Origin: Prostheceraeus crozeri
Lineage: Eukaryota > Platyhelminthes > Polycladida > Euryleptidae
DNA length: 64,000 nucleotides
Direction of reading: 5' to 3'
Assembly: GCA_907163375.1 (NCBI GenBank)
Contig: CAJQUW010017013.1
Location: 165,744-229,743 of the forward strand
A program made the translations under genes and the position numbers. Below the pieces are notes generated by a model, which searched no databases, was not told where the DNA came from, and saw nothing but the letters and a program-made list of their open reading frames with translations. Below, piece by piece: positions 33,029 to 45,965 of the stretch. Each line of letters opens with the position of its first letter. The stretch's first letter is position 1.

Positions 33029-35467
33029 AAAGCGAATTTTGCGAACTGGCTTTCTTGTTTTCGGGTTATCATTTTTAATTATCAAAACAATTTGTGATCT
33101 GGATTGTTGCCCCTAGTCCAAAGATCAGGTACACAGAAGCAATAGTGAATTTTAAAAATGCTGCGGCGACAGGATGACAAAGAAGGAAATCCTGTAAAAC
33201 GTTCTATACGTTCATCATTTTGAAATATCGCTCCTATGATCTATCAATAGTATAATCAGACTCTTATGCAACTTTTAATGTCGACTTACAGAACATGCAT
33301 TGCTCCTGCTTGAAATCAGAGTCCAAGAAATCTCAGAGTATTCATTTCACTGTAAAGGTTCCCCTGTTCACTAAATTTGAATAATTTTCAAAATCTCTGC
33401 ATGCATTCGAATATCAGCTTCCAAAATATCACATGTGTCATTCAATGATTAATTGAAAAGTTCCAGCGACATTCTATTTATTTGAGAAATGATTGTTGGT
33501 AAAGAAACTTTCAGTGTGTTTATTCCAGAAAAGCGCTAGGTTTCTTTGCCGCTTGAAGAAGAAATTATCCAATAATTAGACTTTCTATCAGTGAATTCTT
33601 CAGATGCTCTTCCAACCAGTACAGCGACTACTTTCAATTACGACTCTGTGAACCAATTTACTGCTACAAATAGACACAGTATATTAATCCATGGAATAGT
33701 AGGCTATTTCACATGAAACAATACCATCATCTCACTTGCAATTCTCTTCATGAAAATCCTGTAATTTGCTGTCAACAACTTCCACAACCAACTTGGCAAA
33801 TAGTTTGACTATGATACAATGTTTTAGATCGAATCTGATCTACAAACCATAGATTTTTCCATGTGCCATCATTGTACATAGGCAAGATATCAAATTTCCA
33901 TTCTAGTGTACTATTATCCACTTCTATGAATGCAGTGGAAGGAGCGCAATCTATGCCAGTTATGTGTGCCAAGATCCTGAATAGATATTTTCACGATTGA
34001 TGAGGCTAAATTTCTATTCAAATACTCTTGATAATCATAGACATGTCAATCACAATCTGTCCTTGATCATCATAGCACGTCACCGAATAAAATTCTCTAC
34101 GCAACTCGTGCATGAGATTGCTTCATCACAGCATTCGAACTCGCTAGATTTAAATCGTCCTCACCTACGGGCTGGGGCATTTAGGATATCTAACTCGTGG
34201 AATGCTATAAAGAGGCAATCATGAACTAGTTGCGTAAATAACTATTGTAATCGGACGTATATTCGTCAATTTGTTGGCATGATTATAACATCTAATCCCT
34301 GGATGCACCTGATTCTAATGCCCGCGTCCTTTATTCCTGTCTTGTTTCTATCACTCGTAGCAGAAGATAACAAACATGTTGAACAAGGACTTGCTGATTG
34401 ACTATTTCATCAAACAAGAAATTCATTTCTTCTACTCATGCACGCTGATCAATCAGAATGTGGTCACGTCAGATGATAGGAGCTCATTAATAAGAATTTA
34501 ATAAACTTAACAAAATGTAACAACTTAAAAAGAGAACTGAAGCAACGGAGAAACGTTTAAAGAACTCAATCAATATGGACAAAATGAATGACCTCCGTGA
34601 TGCTGACAAGCATTTCTCTATGAGCTTAACATAAACTGCATTAATGTGATTATTTTAACTCTTGCAACAGAAAGCAAATTCATGGCAAAGTTTCCATGTA
34701 ATGAGGACAAAATGCATTGTAGATCGATACGAGACTGTATATGAGTTAAAATACAGGACACTAGGAAGGGCAGGGATGAACTCCTCAGATGTTCTCTAAA
34801 TCCATCCTCTTCATCGTCATGTCCTGCAAAGATGCAGAAGCAGATACACGATGCAATCCTTCACGTATCCGGAGGAAATCACAGGAGATTTCAATAATCT
34901 ACTGTAGTCACTATTCATTGATGCAAATTTGTCGAAAAATGGAAAATGTTGAGCTTTTGCGACATAATTTACTCTCTTACATTCACAGGCGTAGGTAGTT
35001 ACACACCAGTAGAGTACAAGTCTCGGCTTTTTAATTATTGAATTACTGAAGGTATGTACTTCAAGTGCCGGTGTGTAGTCCATCATTACGACGTGAATCT
35101 TGTTTCACGATGGTTTACATTTCGAGTGGAATCAATTCAGAATAAGTGCAGAACATATTTCAAAATCGGGAAAATCGATGGTGGAATCCGTTTTTTCATA
35201 GTCACACATCTTATTCTATAACTAGCATTTGAACATTTGAATTTGACTTTTTTCGAAAATGATCGTTTCTATGACTGCACCAGGATGTTAAAAGCTAGCA
35301 GTATAGACAGTTTACGGCCACAGGAATCATTCTATTATGATGCATTCGTATAATCATACAGAACTCTGGAAAGTAATTTATGCGTGCCATCTGAGAACAA
35401 CTCAGCAGAGATTCATTAAATTCTGGCAAATTTGTCAAAATTTCCAGTTCGCCAGCTTCGAGGTGAT
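33029..35467. other. Intronic sequence, no gene recognised
   Basis: Short frames at 33,772-33,972 (minus) and 33,997-34,224 (plus) have protein-like composition but match no family I know. Nothing else was seen. Confidence 0.4.
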
Positions 35468-37193
35468 AAAGTGAGTTAGGAAATAAAATAAAACTTAACT
35501 CATAGTAATAAATATTATCTTAAGCCCTTTCGATGCCTCTAATCATAAGATAACGTCATTTACAAAAGGATTGCACTGAATCTTGCACTGAAAGTTATGG
35601 ACATTCAAACTACATAGTTATAAAAAGAGATTAAATTAAAAATCATGCACAGGTACATACTGAAATCGAGACATTGGACTATCGGAAATCAGCATAGATA
35701 AGATGAGAGCCGAAATGGGCTAAGTCCATGGCAGGAGCAAGTCACTGACATATTTTCATACAGGACGAGGAGATAAACCGCTTCAACAGAGTGACCTCAG
35801 TGATCTGGGGCACATTTCTGCAGTATGCAGCGACAGAGAAATAGGACTCGATCTTGTGTCCTGCGAATAGATTGCAATCCCAGAGATGCTTGCATATTGA
35901 GCTGCTTTGGTGTTTTGGGCCTCTCAATCTTGTTGCTGCCCACTTGGGATAGTGCTCTTTGATGCGGATACCAAGACATCTCGTTGTCAATGTAACTGCA
36001 TCCGCAGTCACATTTGAAATTATAACAGACGTTTAATCGGTCAACGAGAGGAATTGGATCCTTCAAAGGACGACAAGGGCAGTACAACAAGCTGTGCAGC
36101 ATAAAATGCTCAAGAAATAGATTCACTTAGCTTCTTCGAGACAAATGTGTGAAATCTGTCTCCCAGAAATGGGATTCAAAGATACACCTTTTTTGACGGA
36201 CCAATTATTGGTTCTTTTTCTATGTTTATTCTCAGCTGCTCAATAATATCTCAGTGACTTGCTCCTGCCATGGACTTAGCCCATTTCTGCTCTCATCTTA
36301 TCTATGCTAATTTCCGATAGTCCAATGTCTCGATTTCAGTATATATGCACAATTTTTTACTTAATCTGTTTTCATAGCTGTGTAATTTGAATGTCTACAG
36401 CTTTCAGTGCAAGATTTGGGACTAGCCAGGATCTCATGGGGTGCTACATTGGAGGTCATATGCAATTCTACGCATGCGCTCGTGACCGCTCCCTTTTGGA
36501 TACAAAGTGTTCATGCACAAAAACTCGACATCCCTTTTAATGACTCTCTGAGAGCAATAAGCGGATGCATACGCGTACCCCGGTCTCCTACCTGCCTTAT
36601 CTAGTAGGAATGAAGACAGTTGAAACGCGTCGTCAAAACATTTGTGACAAACAGCTTCATCACTCCGAAGCCCGCGACCGCCCTCATCTTGCGCTTCATG
36701 GTCTCCCAAGAATTACTTGACTCCTTTCTCGACATCCTCTCCGACACCTCGTCGGCAATCTGCCTGAGGAGGAGCTGTTTGATCCACAGGCTTGCGTGAC
36801 TTCTTTGGTCCACGTGTCCTCCCGGCTCTGGCCTATGTCGAAAACAGTGGGTCCGCAGAGGTTCAAGCCGTTACGCCTCGGATATGTTCCGATGAGGAAT
36901 CATATCCTCAAGCATTGGTGCCCTATCTCAAACTGCCCACCACATTTTGAACCACTGCCCTATTCTGAAGCCTCCCTGCCATCTTTCTGAAACTGAAAAT
37001 CCACAGCTACAGTCACACCTTCAAAGTTGCAACTTTTGAAGGCGTTGGACGCCTGGTTATGATGCACCTTTTCATACCAATGATAATAATAGTGCAAGAT
37101 TACTTAGAATCCTTTTATAAATGACGTTATCTTATGATTAGAGTCATTGAAAGCGCTAAGATAATATTTATTACTATGAGTTAAGTTATATTT
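35468..37193 (-). mobile_element. Penelope-like element remnant with long inverted arms
   Basis: The left arm (35,468-35,757) reappears inverted in two blocks, 36,243-36,416 and about 37,091-37,193. The break between the blocks is a LINE insertion. Between the arms, the minus strand carries a GIY-YIG-like endonuclease segment (35,742-36,126): NVCYNFKCDCGCSYID, then RCLGIRIKEHYPKW, then SSICKHLWDC. This is the pattern of Penelope-like C-termini, and inverted pseudo-LTRs are known for the group. No reverse transcriptase remains. It is broken. Confidence 0.78.
36417..37090 (+). mobile_element. 5'-truncated LINE insertion with an 11-bp target duplication
   Basis: An exact AGTGCAAGATT duplication (36,406-36,416 and 37,091-37,101) bounds 674 bp inserted in an arm of the Penelope-like remnant. 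The plus-strand translation ALVTAPFWIQSVHAQKLDIP then FNDSLRAISGCIRVPRS is the C-terminal end of a LINE polyprotein (the NxxxRxISGxxRxTP style). The 3' end runs into AATGATAATAAT, a short microsatellite-like tail. 5' truncation plus a target duplication is the expected signature of target-primed insertion. Confidence 0.82.
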
Positions 37194-38163
37194 TCCTTGA
37201 TAAAATTCAATGGAAGAAAAGGCTAAGAAATTCATAAAGCATAGAACAACATGAAATGACAAAGCTAGGATTAAGTATTTCAGAAACTAGAACAAACTTT
37301 CGGGAAGAGGGTGGCGAAAAACGCCCCCCCTCTTAAGACTGGATTGTCTTAAACTGCTGAAATCCACTGCTTCTTCCACTTATGCGAATATAGGGACCAT
37401 ATTTTTATCTAGATCTCAGTTGAATGAGCCACTTGAGAAGGAGGGAAGGATGGCAATCAATCTTAATTGAGTGTGTTCAGTAACCCTTGCATGTCATATT
37501 TGCTACTAAAGTGATGCTGTTCCAAGTAGAAAAGAAATTATGGACGTAGCATCTACATCTGCGACAATCTAAATTCATGGAGCCACAAACACGCTGGCCA
37601 CCATCTACTGCGGCGGGATTCGGTCCAACTGAATCGCCTGTGTGTCAGTGTAAACCCCCGCACTGGGGGGGGGGGGAGACGCTGAGCGTCACCCCTACCG
37701 AGAATCTTATCTTGCTCCTGAACAAAGGAATTTTAGAAAGCCTATTCTCCACATTTTTCCATCAATGTTGAATAACATTGTCTTCATACTTTCATCACAA
37801 TGAGATTTTAAAGAATTTGACTGTACGACAGATTTATCGAATTTCTCACTATTTCCGCTTTCAATGTTTTCAGGTGTACTTATTCGAATTTATGAAAGAA
37901 AGAACTCTCGTGTCAATTTCAGCAGAAATGATAATTCCCTTGTAGATCGTTTTGAATTCAAAATTTTCAAATTGCGAAATTTTTGTAATTGCACCGGATT
38001 ACAAAATACAAGATTTATTGGTATTTCTAATCTCAACTTCTTTCATCTTTTTATCATGATAATCTGACTCGTCATCACAACAGCTTTTATCTGCTGTATT
38101 TTGTTATGAATTTGCATCATCTTTTTTACCTTTGATCTCCACAATGACCTTGAGGGTTGAGAC
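37194..38163. other. Intronic sequence, no gene recognised
   Basis: Contains a G-run (about 37,664-37,677). Otherwise nothing was recognised. Confidence 0.45.
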
Positions 38164-38685
38164 CACAGAATTAGATTGTTTAATCGTATCACTTTGCTAG
38201 AAGTGCAAACTGATTCAAACAGATGGCACATGCAGGAACTTAATAAGTGGGCAAAAAGAAATTTTTAATACCTTACAGAGATAGGAAAAATAGTCGTGCG
38301 TCGCTTGCGGATTGCTGTGAATTCCTTCAAAATGCTCCGATCGCCACGATTCCTTCAGATTCGAAGAATTCAGATCATTGTGCAAAAGTTTTCTCGATAA
38401 TGTTGGGCCCTCCGATCATTTTAAAAAAGTTAGCAGGCGCATGAAAAAACGTTCACAAACTTCTCTGTAGAACTTGACATCGTCTGTGTCTCTTTGCTGT
38501 GTGATCCGGTTGATAACAGTCACTGAAACTTTGCACAATTCCGCGTGTTTAATGTTGAACTGCCTGCTCATTGTTCGATTGCTATGGTATTATGTCAGGA
38601 GATTGTGCCATTTCATTTATGTTACATGTTCTAATGCTTCCCTTCTAGTCAAACAGAAGAAGAGACGACCTGTCTAATTCTGTGG
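38164..38685 (+). mobile_element. hAT-like MITE, CACAGAATTAGA family, copy B
   Basis: 522 bp, inverted relative to copy A and very similar throughout. The flanks GTTGAGAC and GTTTAAGAC look like a partly decayed target duplication. No transposase. Confidence 0.9.
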
Positions 38686-39375
38686 TTTAAGACATTCTTT
38701 TTTTCCCAATCCAAATTGCTGACTGGAAGAAGTATATCAGAAAGCCTCGATACAATCCACGCTGTATCATGCACGAATCAACACTGCATCTCTATCATTG
38801 ACTTAAATAAGTGAAATTGGCTAATTACAGATAGTGCTCTACAAAATGATGAAAGACTTTCATTTCCTTGTGTTTTTCTCACATGCTGCGAATTCCAACG
38901 TGCAGAGGAAATCCTTGTTCTCTTGCGAGGAAGGAAATTCCAAAGAATGACAGTTGATGTCATATTCATGTCATTTTCAGGGCTGAAGCATCACAATCAT
39001 TCATTCCAGAAGCGTTCCATCACGATTCCTGTCAATTGAGACGAATTTACTCTTCGTGGTGAATCTGTTAAGAAATTCTTCACAAACTTTCTACCGCTCC
39101 TTCCAATTTCAATTCGAGTTAGAACAGATATCAAATGTATCACGACCTTAGAAGTTGGAAAAAACATTTCACTCAACTTTTAAACACTTCATAATCCTTC
39201 AATATTGAAAAAGTGTTTGCATGCGGAGCGCAACACGTTTGGCAAGCAGTTCCTCAAATTTATTTATTGTTCTTTTATTAATCTCTTTGCATCTCTAAGT
39301 TTCACAAATCTCCGTATAAGTTCAGGTTCATAGCTGGAGAGCGCTAATGTACCAGTACGCAATTGTTTAATGTTC
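38686..39375. other. Intronic sequence, no gene recognised
   Basis: I see nothing supportable here. Confidence 0.45.
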
Positions 39376-40250
39376 TCAGTCGTTGATAAGAGACTCTTTT
39401 AAACTTTCTGGTGAGACCATAAGAAAGAATAGTGGTTTCCGTTGTTTAAGGAGTGTAAAATCGACTGAAGAATTTTTAAATATAGCAAATAATAGTAATG
39501 TCTTTTCAATAAAAGTTTTCGTTTTTTCTATGTTGTATACCAATCTTAACAATGATGATATTATTGCACAGTTGTTTGAATTATTGGAGTTACTTTTCAA
39601 CTCCATGTCTAGAAAATTGCTCTGCGTTGATTTTAATAAGACATTATTTGCATGTAAAACATACAAAATTATAATTGTTTTAGTTTGGAAAAGTTTAAGG
39701 CCGCAATGAAGTTTGTTAATTCGGGGGCATTTGATATTTTCTATTGTTTGGTGTTTAAACAAGAAAAAGGCATACCCATGGGAGGGGGAACTGTAGTCCC
39801 TTATTGGCTGATCTGTTTTTGTGTCACTGTGAGTTTGTTTTTATGAAGTCATTGTTTTCGGATAAGAAGTTTGGACTAGCTAGACTATTGTCGAACATCA
39901 CACGTTACATAGATGCTATCTGTATGTTCAACTGTAAACATCTCGATACTTAGTTAACTAGAATTTATCCCCCTGATTTGAAAGCAGAAAGAAATGGGAC
40001 CAATAACACTTCCGTGGAATACCTTGATGTTAAGTTGAACGTTAACCATGATGGATTGCAAACCTCCGTTTTTCATAAAGTGGAACAATTTTCTTTAAAA
40101 GTTAAAATATTTACTTTTCCGGAAAGTCTTCTTCCTCTTCATATTGGTGAGAATGTATTTGCCAGTCAAGTTTTAAGGTATCTAGGAATTTGTTCGCATC
40201 TACAGTATGCCATTGGTAAAGTTAAAGTACTTTTGATATTTTCGTGAAGC
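39376..40250 (+). pseudogene. Penelope-like reverse transcriptase remnant, plus strand
   Basis: Recognisable blocks: VFVFSMLYTNL, KGIPMGGG followed by NCSPLLADLFL, FRYID-like TRYIDAICMFN, IYPPDLKAERN, SVEYLDVKLNVNHDG, and VLRYLGICS. This is the order of the RT palm of Penelope-like elements. The copy is broken in several places. A tail-like sequence with ACCCGAAACGCG follows at about 40,409-40,421. No GIY-YIG domain was seen here. Confidence 0.78.
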
Positions 40251-41519
40251 TTGCAAACTGATCAAGTGTATGGAGAGATTGTTAAATTTGCATATTTTTG
40301 TTTTATTCAAGTTGTCTATCCTGTGTGGCTTTGGTTAAATTTGTTCTCGATAGTGTTACTGTGTATGGAGTCCGCCAGCTAGAGTTTGAGCGTACAAGAT
40401 GGTAAAGGACCCGAAACGCGACCTAGCTGGTCATCTTGCTGATGGGCCCCTTCTTTTTGATTTTTGTTAGCCTTTCTGGACTGTGCACATCTTCCTTGTA
40501 TATTTCGTTTTCTTGTTCTGTGCGCCTGATGTTTTATTTTCTATATGTAGCAGTGTACAAGTATCTTACCCGTTGACCGGCGTGAACGCCTATCAGTCCT
40601 TTTTAGGACTAACATTATTAATCATTGCATACATAAATTTTCATTATTTTGTATTATTTTTTAAGTACACTAACCTGACTATTTCCTATTTTCCTTCTTA
40701 TCTTCATTTTCTCGTTACTCCAACGCCTCCCGATAGCGAAGTCTAGCAGAACGTGCGTGATCCAGAATCTACTTCGTAATGGGAATGTTCAATATTCCCT
40801 TGCATGAGCGCATGAGATCAACAATTAACCGAAAGAAATCAAAGTTTCCTCTTTGAGATTTTCTCTCTGACAATTCTCATTGAGTGAAACCCGCTCTCTA
40901 CTTGAGCATTTCCGTGACTGAGAATGAAAGTTTTTTAAACAACAACAAAAATGTCATTATAGTCATCATTATCTCCGATGTTCAAGCGAAAAAGACGTCA
41001 GAACGACCAGTGGAGAAATGAAAGCCTTCCACTAGTATTTTGAACTCAGTGTCATTTTGGAGCTGAGCAAACTGTCACCTGATTCAGCTGAAATGCGCAT
41101 CTATCTCACCCATTCTTGAACAAAAGAAATCAGACGTTTGCAGCATATAAATCCTGCTTGGACTCCGGAGATGGCAGGATGCAACTGGCATCACGAGAGC
41201 AGCGAAGTCGTACAGACGACATGACTTCTCCTGCGCCGAATCCAATCCAGCATCGACTTTTCGCTTGCACATCCGTTCATCCACAAAGTTTCGCAAATTA
41301 AGTTGGGTGTACCAATATCATCGACTTTTGACTCATGATTTGTAGTGCTACCTACTTCAAATAATTGTAATTATGAAGATATCAATAAATTAGGTAGAGT
41401 GACATAGGTAACATGATTCGTAATAACTAAAACTTAAAATATATGTTACATTAAAAGTTCCCGGTTATTTCGGCTGAATTCCCGGTTTCTCCGGTTTTTC
41501 CCTGTCGCAGTCACCCTGT
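40251..41519. other. Intronic sequence, no gene recognised
   Basis: Apart from the possible retroelement tail near 40,350-40,470, nothing supportable was seen. Confidence 0.45.
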
Positions 41520-44500
41520 CCAATGTGAGGAGTAGTGACCCAGTCAGCTGCACCGTCCAAGCCTCCACTGTGAGGAATAGTGACCCAGTCAGCTGCACCG
41601 TCCAAGCCTCCACTGTGAGGAATAGTGACCCAGTCAGCTGCACCGTCCAAGCCTCCAGTGTGAGGAGTAGTGACCCAGTCAGCTGCACCGTCCAAGCCTC
41701 CACTGTGAGGAATAGTGACCCAGTCAGCTGCACCGTCCAAGCCTCCAGTGTGAGGAGTAGTGACCCAGTCAGCTGCACCGTCCAAGCCTCCAATGTGAGG
41801 AGTAGTGACCCAGTCAGCTGCACCGTCCAAGCTTCCAGTGTGAGGAGTAGTGACCCAGTCAGCTGCACCGTCCAAGCTTCCAGTGTGAGGAGTAGTGACC
41901 CAGTCAGCTGCACCGTCCAAGCTTCCAGTGTGAGGAGTAGTGACCCAGTCAGCTGCACCGTCCAAGCCTCCAGTGTGAGGAGTAGTGACCCAGTCAGCTG
42001 CACCGTCCAAGCCTCCAATGTGAGGAGCAGTGACCCAGTCAGCTGCACCGTCCAAGCTTCCAGTGTGAGGAGTAGTGACCCAGTCAGCTGCACCGTCCAA
42101 GCTTCCAGTGTGAGGAGTAGTGACCCAGTCAGCTGCACCGTCCAAGCCTCCACTGTGAGGAGTAGTGACCCAGTCAGCTGCACCGTCCAAGCCTCCAATG
42201 TGAGGAGTAGTGACCCAGTCAGCTGCACCGTCCAAGCCTCCACTGTGAGGAGTAGTGACCCAGTCAGCTGCGCCGTCCAAGCATCCAGTGTGAAGAGTAG
42301 TGACACAGTCAGCTGCACCGTCCAAGCCTCCACTGTGAGGAATAGTGACAGAGTCAGCTGCACCGTCCAAGCCTCCACTGTGAGGAGTAGTGACCCAGTC
42401 AGCTGCACCGTCCAAGCTTCCAGTGTGAGGAGTAGTGACCCAGTCAGCTGCACCGTCCAAGCCTCCAGTGTGAGGAGTAGTGACCCGGTCAGCTGCACCG
42501 TCCAAGCCTCCAATGTGAGGAGCAGTGACCCAGTCAGCTGCACCGTCCAAGCTTCCAGTGTGAGGAGTAGTGACTCAGTCAGCTGCACCGTCCAAGCCTC
42601 CAGTGTGATGAGCAGTGACCCAGTCAGCTGCACCGTCCAAGCCTCCACTGTGAGGAGTAGTGACCCAGTCAGCTGCACCGTCCAAGCCTCCACTGTGAGG
42701 AGCAGTGACACAGTCAGCTGCACCGTCCAAGCTTCCAGTGTGAGGAGTAGTGACACAGTCAGCTGCACCGTCCAAGCCTCCACTGTGAGGAGCAGTGACC
42801 CAGTCAGCTGCACCGTCCAAGCCTCCACTGTGAGGAGTAGTGACAGTCAGCTGCACCGTCCAAGCTTCCAGTGTGAGGAGTAGTGACCCAGTCAGCTGCA
42901 CCGTCCAAGCCTCCAGTGTGAGGAGCAGTGACCCAGTCAGCTGCACCGTCCAAGCCTCCAGTGTGAGGAGCAGTGAATCAGTCAGCTGCACCGTCCAAGC
43001 CTCCAATGTGAGGAGTAGTGACCCAGTCAGCTGCACCGTCCAAGCCTCCACTGTGAGGAGTAGTGACCCAGTCAGCTGCACCGTCCAAGCCTCCAGTGTG
43101 AGGAGTAGTGACCCAGTCAGCTGCACCGTCCAAGCCTTCACTGTGAGGAGTAGTGACCCAGTCAGCTGCACCGTCCAAGCCTCCACTGTGAGGAGTAGTG
43201 ACCCAGTCAGCTGCACCGTCCAAGCCTCCACTGTGAGGAGTAGTGACCCAGTCAGCTGCACCGTCCAAGCTTCCACTGTGAGGAGTAGTGACCCAGTCAG
43301 CTGCACCGTCCAAGCCTCCAATGTGAGGAGCAGTGACCCAGTCAGCTGCACCGTCCAAGCTTCCAGTGTGAGGAGTAGTGACCCAGTCAGCTGCACCGTC
43401 CAAGCCTCCAGTGTGATGAGCAGTGACCCAGTCAGCTGCACCGTCCAAGCTTCCAGTGTGAGGAGTAGTGACCCAGTCAGCTGCACCGTCCAAGCTTCCA
43501 GTGTGAGTAGTAGTGACCCAGTCAGCTGCACCGTCCAAGCCTCCACTGTGAGGAGTAGTGACCCAGTCAGCTGCACCGTCCAAGCCTCCAATGTGAGGAG
43601 CAGTGACCCAGTCAGCTGCACCGTCCAAGCTTCCAGTGTGAGGAGTAGTGACCCAGTCAGCTGCACCGTCCAAGCCTCCAGTGTGATGAGCAGTGAGCCA
43701 GTCAGCTGCACCGTCCAAGCTTCCAGTGTGAGGAGTAGTGACCCAGTCAGCTGCACCGTCCAAGCTTCCAGTGTGAGGAGTAGTGACCCAGTCAGCTGCA
43801 CCGTCCAAGCCTCCAGTGTGAGGAGTAGTGACCCACTCAGCTGCACCGTCCAAGCCTCCAATGTGAGGAGCAGTGACCCAGTCAGCTGCACCGTCCAAGC
43901 TTCCAGTGTGAGGAGTATTGACCCAGTCAGCTGCACCGTCCAAGCCTCCAGTGTGAGGAGTAGTGACCCAGTCAGCTGCACCGTCCAAGCCTTCACTGTG
44001 AGGAGTAGTGACCCAGTCAGCTGCACCGTCCAAGCCTCCACTGTGAGGAGTAGTGACACAGTCAGCTGCACCGTCCAAGCCTCCAATGTGAGGAGTAGTG
44101 ACCCAGTCAGCTGCACCGTCCAAGCCTCCACTGTGAGGAGTAGTGACCCAGTCAGCTGCACCGTCCAAGCCTCCAATGTGAGGAGCAGTGACCCAGTCAG
44201 CTGCACCGTCCAAGCTTCCAGTGTGAGGAGTAGTGACCCAGTCAGCTGCACCGTCCAAGCCTCCAGTGTGATGAGCAGTGACCCAGTCAGCTGCACCGTC
44301 CAAGCTTCCAGTGTGAGGAGTAGTGACCCAGTCAGCTGCACCGTCCAAGCTTCCAGTGTGAGGAGTAGTGACCCAGTCAGCTGCACCGTCCAAGCCTCCA
44401 GTGTGAGGAGTAGTGACCCACTCAGCTGCACCGTCCAAGCCTCCACTGTGAGGAGTAGTGACCCGGTCAGCTGCACCGTCCAAGCCTCCAGTGTGAGGAG

Positions 44501-44703
44501 TAGTGACCCAGTCAGCTGCACCGTCCAAGCCTCCAGTGTGAGGAGTAGTGACCCGGTCAGCTGCACCGTCCAAGCCTTCACTGTGAGGAGTAGTGACCCA
44601 GTCAGCTGCACCGTCCAAGCCTCCAGTGTGAGGAGTAGTGACCCAGTCAGCTGCACCGTCCAAGCCTCCAGTGTGAGGAGTAGTGACCCAGTCAGCTGCA
44701 CAG
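41520..44703. repeat. Minisatellite, 45-bp unit, about 71 copies
   Basis: Consensus parts: TGTGAGGAGTAGTGACCCAG, TCAGCTGCACCGTCCAAGCC, TCCAG. One unit near 42,840 is 4 bp short, which shifts the phase. Because 45 is a multiple of three and the unit lacks stops, long frames exist on both strands; they are not evidence of a protein. Read in reverse complement the unit is clearly related to the 41-bp unit at 61,603-63,780. It lies in the ENKD1 intron. Confidence 0.97.
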
Positions 44704-45675
44704 TTGTGGCTGCTTAAACTGGATGTTGGAAGGGAGTATGAAATGTTTTTAACTGAATGCCACAGATTGTGTCCTCATGTTTACAAACAGCAAGCCCGAC
44801 TTGCACTGCGAAAACTCGGCATTACACCGTTTGTATTGAAACAATGACAGAGATTACAGCAAAGAGATTTCAATTATCCCGAGACGTGCATCACAAGATA
44901 GTCTTGCTTCAAAGACAATCTCAGTCAAGCCGTGTAGGTGTCACTGCAGTCGTTCACAGGGCCTGCGCGCACTTGTAGACCGGAGATAAGCAGATTAACG
45001 TGGTGTGTGATCCGAATGCACTGATCAGCGTGGAGTGCAGTGAACTTTCATTCTGCACCAACTCACCCGAGCTTTCTTCAAGTCATTTATTGTCTTGTGC
45101 ATTCACAATTCCTACTCAGTGGAGGGTAGAATCAGTATTGATGAAATAAGTCCACATACAGACTTCAGAAACATCAAGACTGAGTCAGCAGTCAGCGGTT
45201 CTACCAAACGATCCCATGATCGGGACATCAAAGCTAGGTCGTATTTCCTTACTGTGTGTATCATTGTCCTCAGCGCCACAGGTTTGGAGCTTGGACAGCA
45301 AGTCGTGTCGATTCAGTCTCGCAAGTCTCAGAGTTCTTTCTCAACGCTCTGGATCCACTTTTTCTTCTGTCCTTTTCACATGTTCTACCAGGGACCAGGG
45401 CGTAATCACTGCTTCACAATAAGGAATAAAAGCAAAAATAATGGCGGAAAATTGCTTCTCAAGCAGGTTTGAAATACCTCGATAGACAATCGGTTTACCG
45501 AGAAAGTAAAAGATAGCGTCACCTCGCGATCGTTCTAATACAGACTACTCGAGGCAACTCGCTAATACAGACCCACCCTCAAAGAAAGGCTTATGGAAAA
45601 AATCTGTAGTGAACACACGCGAGAGGAGACGGAATTTGAAAGGACTGTCGTACACTATGAGAAGAATTCACTCAC
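44704..45675. other. Intronic sequence next to the ENKD1 donor site
   Basis: A plus-strand frame at 45,095-45,472 was not recognised. The minus-strand ENKD1 intron begins at 45,675 with GTGAGT. Confidence 0.45.
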
Positions 45676-45965
45676 CCATAACTTTCTTCTTTCCGTCGAC
45701 GTGTATCTTGGAGCAGTTCTTCAGATGGGGAACGTCGAAGTCGGGCAGATCTCGCCGCTCGTGCATTGGCGCGGACAAAGTCTCTCTCCTGCCGCTGTGG
45801 ACGGAAATCTCGGGCGGATGAAGCGCGGGGAATGGTTAATTTCTCCGGCCGGGGATCCTTACGAATGGGAGTGAGTGGACGAGTTTCCACGCCGGGTTCA
45901 GGTCCGGTCTTCTCATGGGCGCGCAGGAAGTCTGCGGAGGCCGGCCGAGGAGGAGGAGGTTCTCT
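45676..45965 (-). CDS. ENKD1: ENKD1, penultimate exon
   Basis: 290 bases on the minus strand. The exon opens after a strong acceptor (TTCCTCTTCTGCAG) in phase 0 and ends at a consensus donor (TATGG|GTGAGT) in phase 2, which joins in frame to the exon at 17,743-18,067 (EESYG + RYKRGVV). It encodes REPPPPRPASADFLRAHEKT and, further on, RDFVRANARAARSARLRRS and SEELLQDTRRRKEESYG. From memory, vertebrate ENKD1 has HFLRAHS and DFIRHNARAAKRAPRR in the same order just before the enkurin domain. The region is Arg/Pro-rich and locally GC-rich compared with its AT-rich surroundings. The earlier exons were not found between here and 64,000. Confidence 0.88.

Noticed and set aside
37664-37677. G-run considered as a quadruplex-type regulatory site
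   Set aside because: A single homopolymer run without the spaced G-tracts of a typical quadruplex motif.
41446-44717. Very long reading frames (up to about 700 codons) on both strands in the 45-bp array
   Set aside because: The unit length is a multiple of three and lacks stops in several frames, so long frames appear on both strands at once. No start context, splice signals or domain was recognised.
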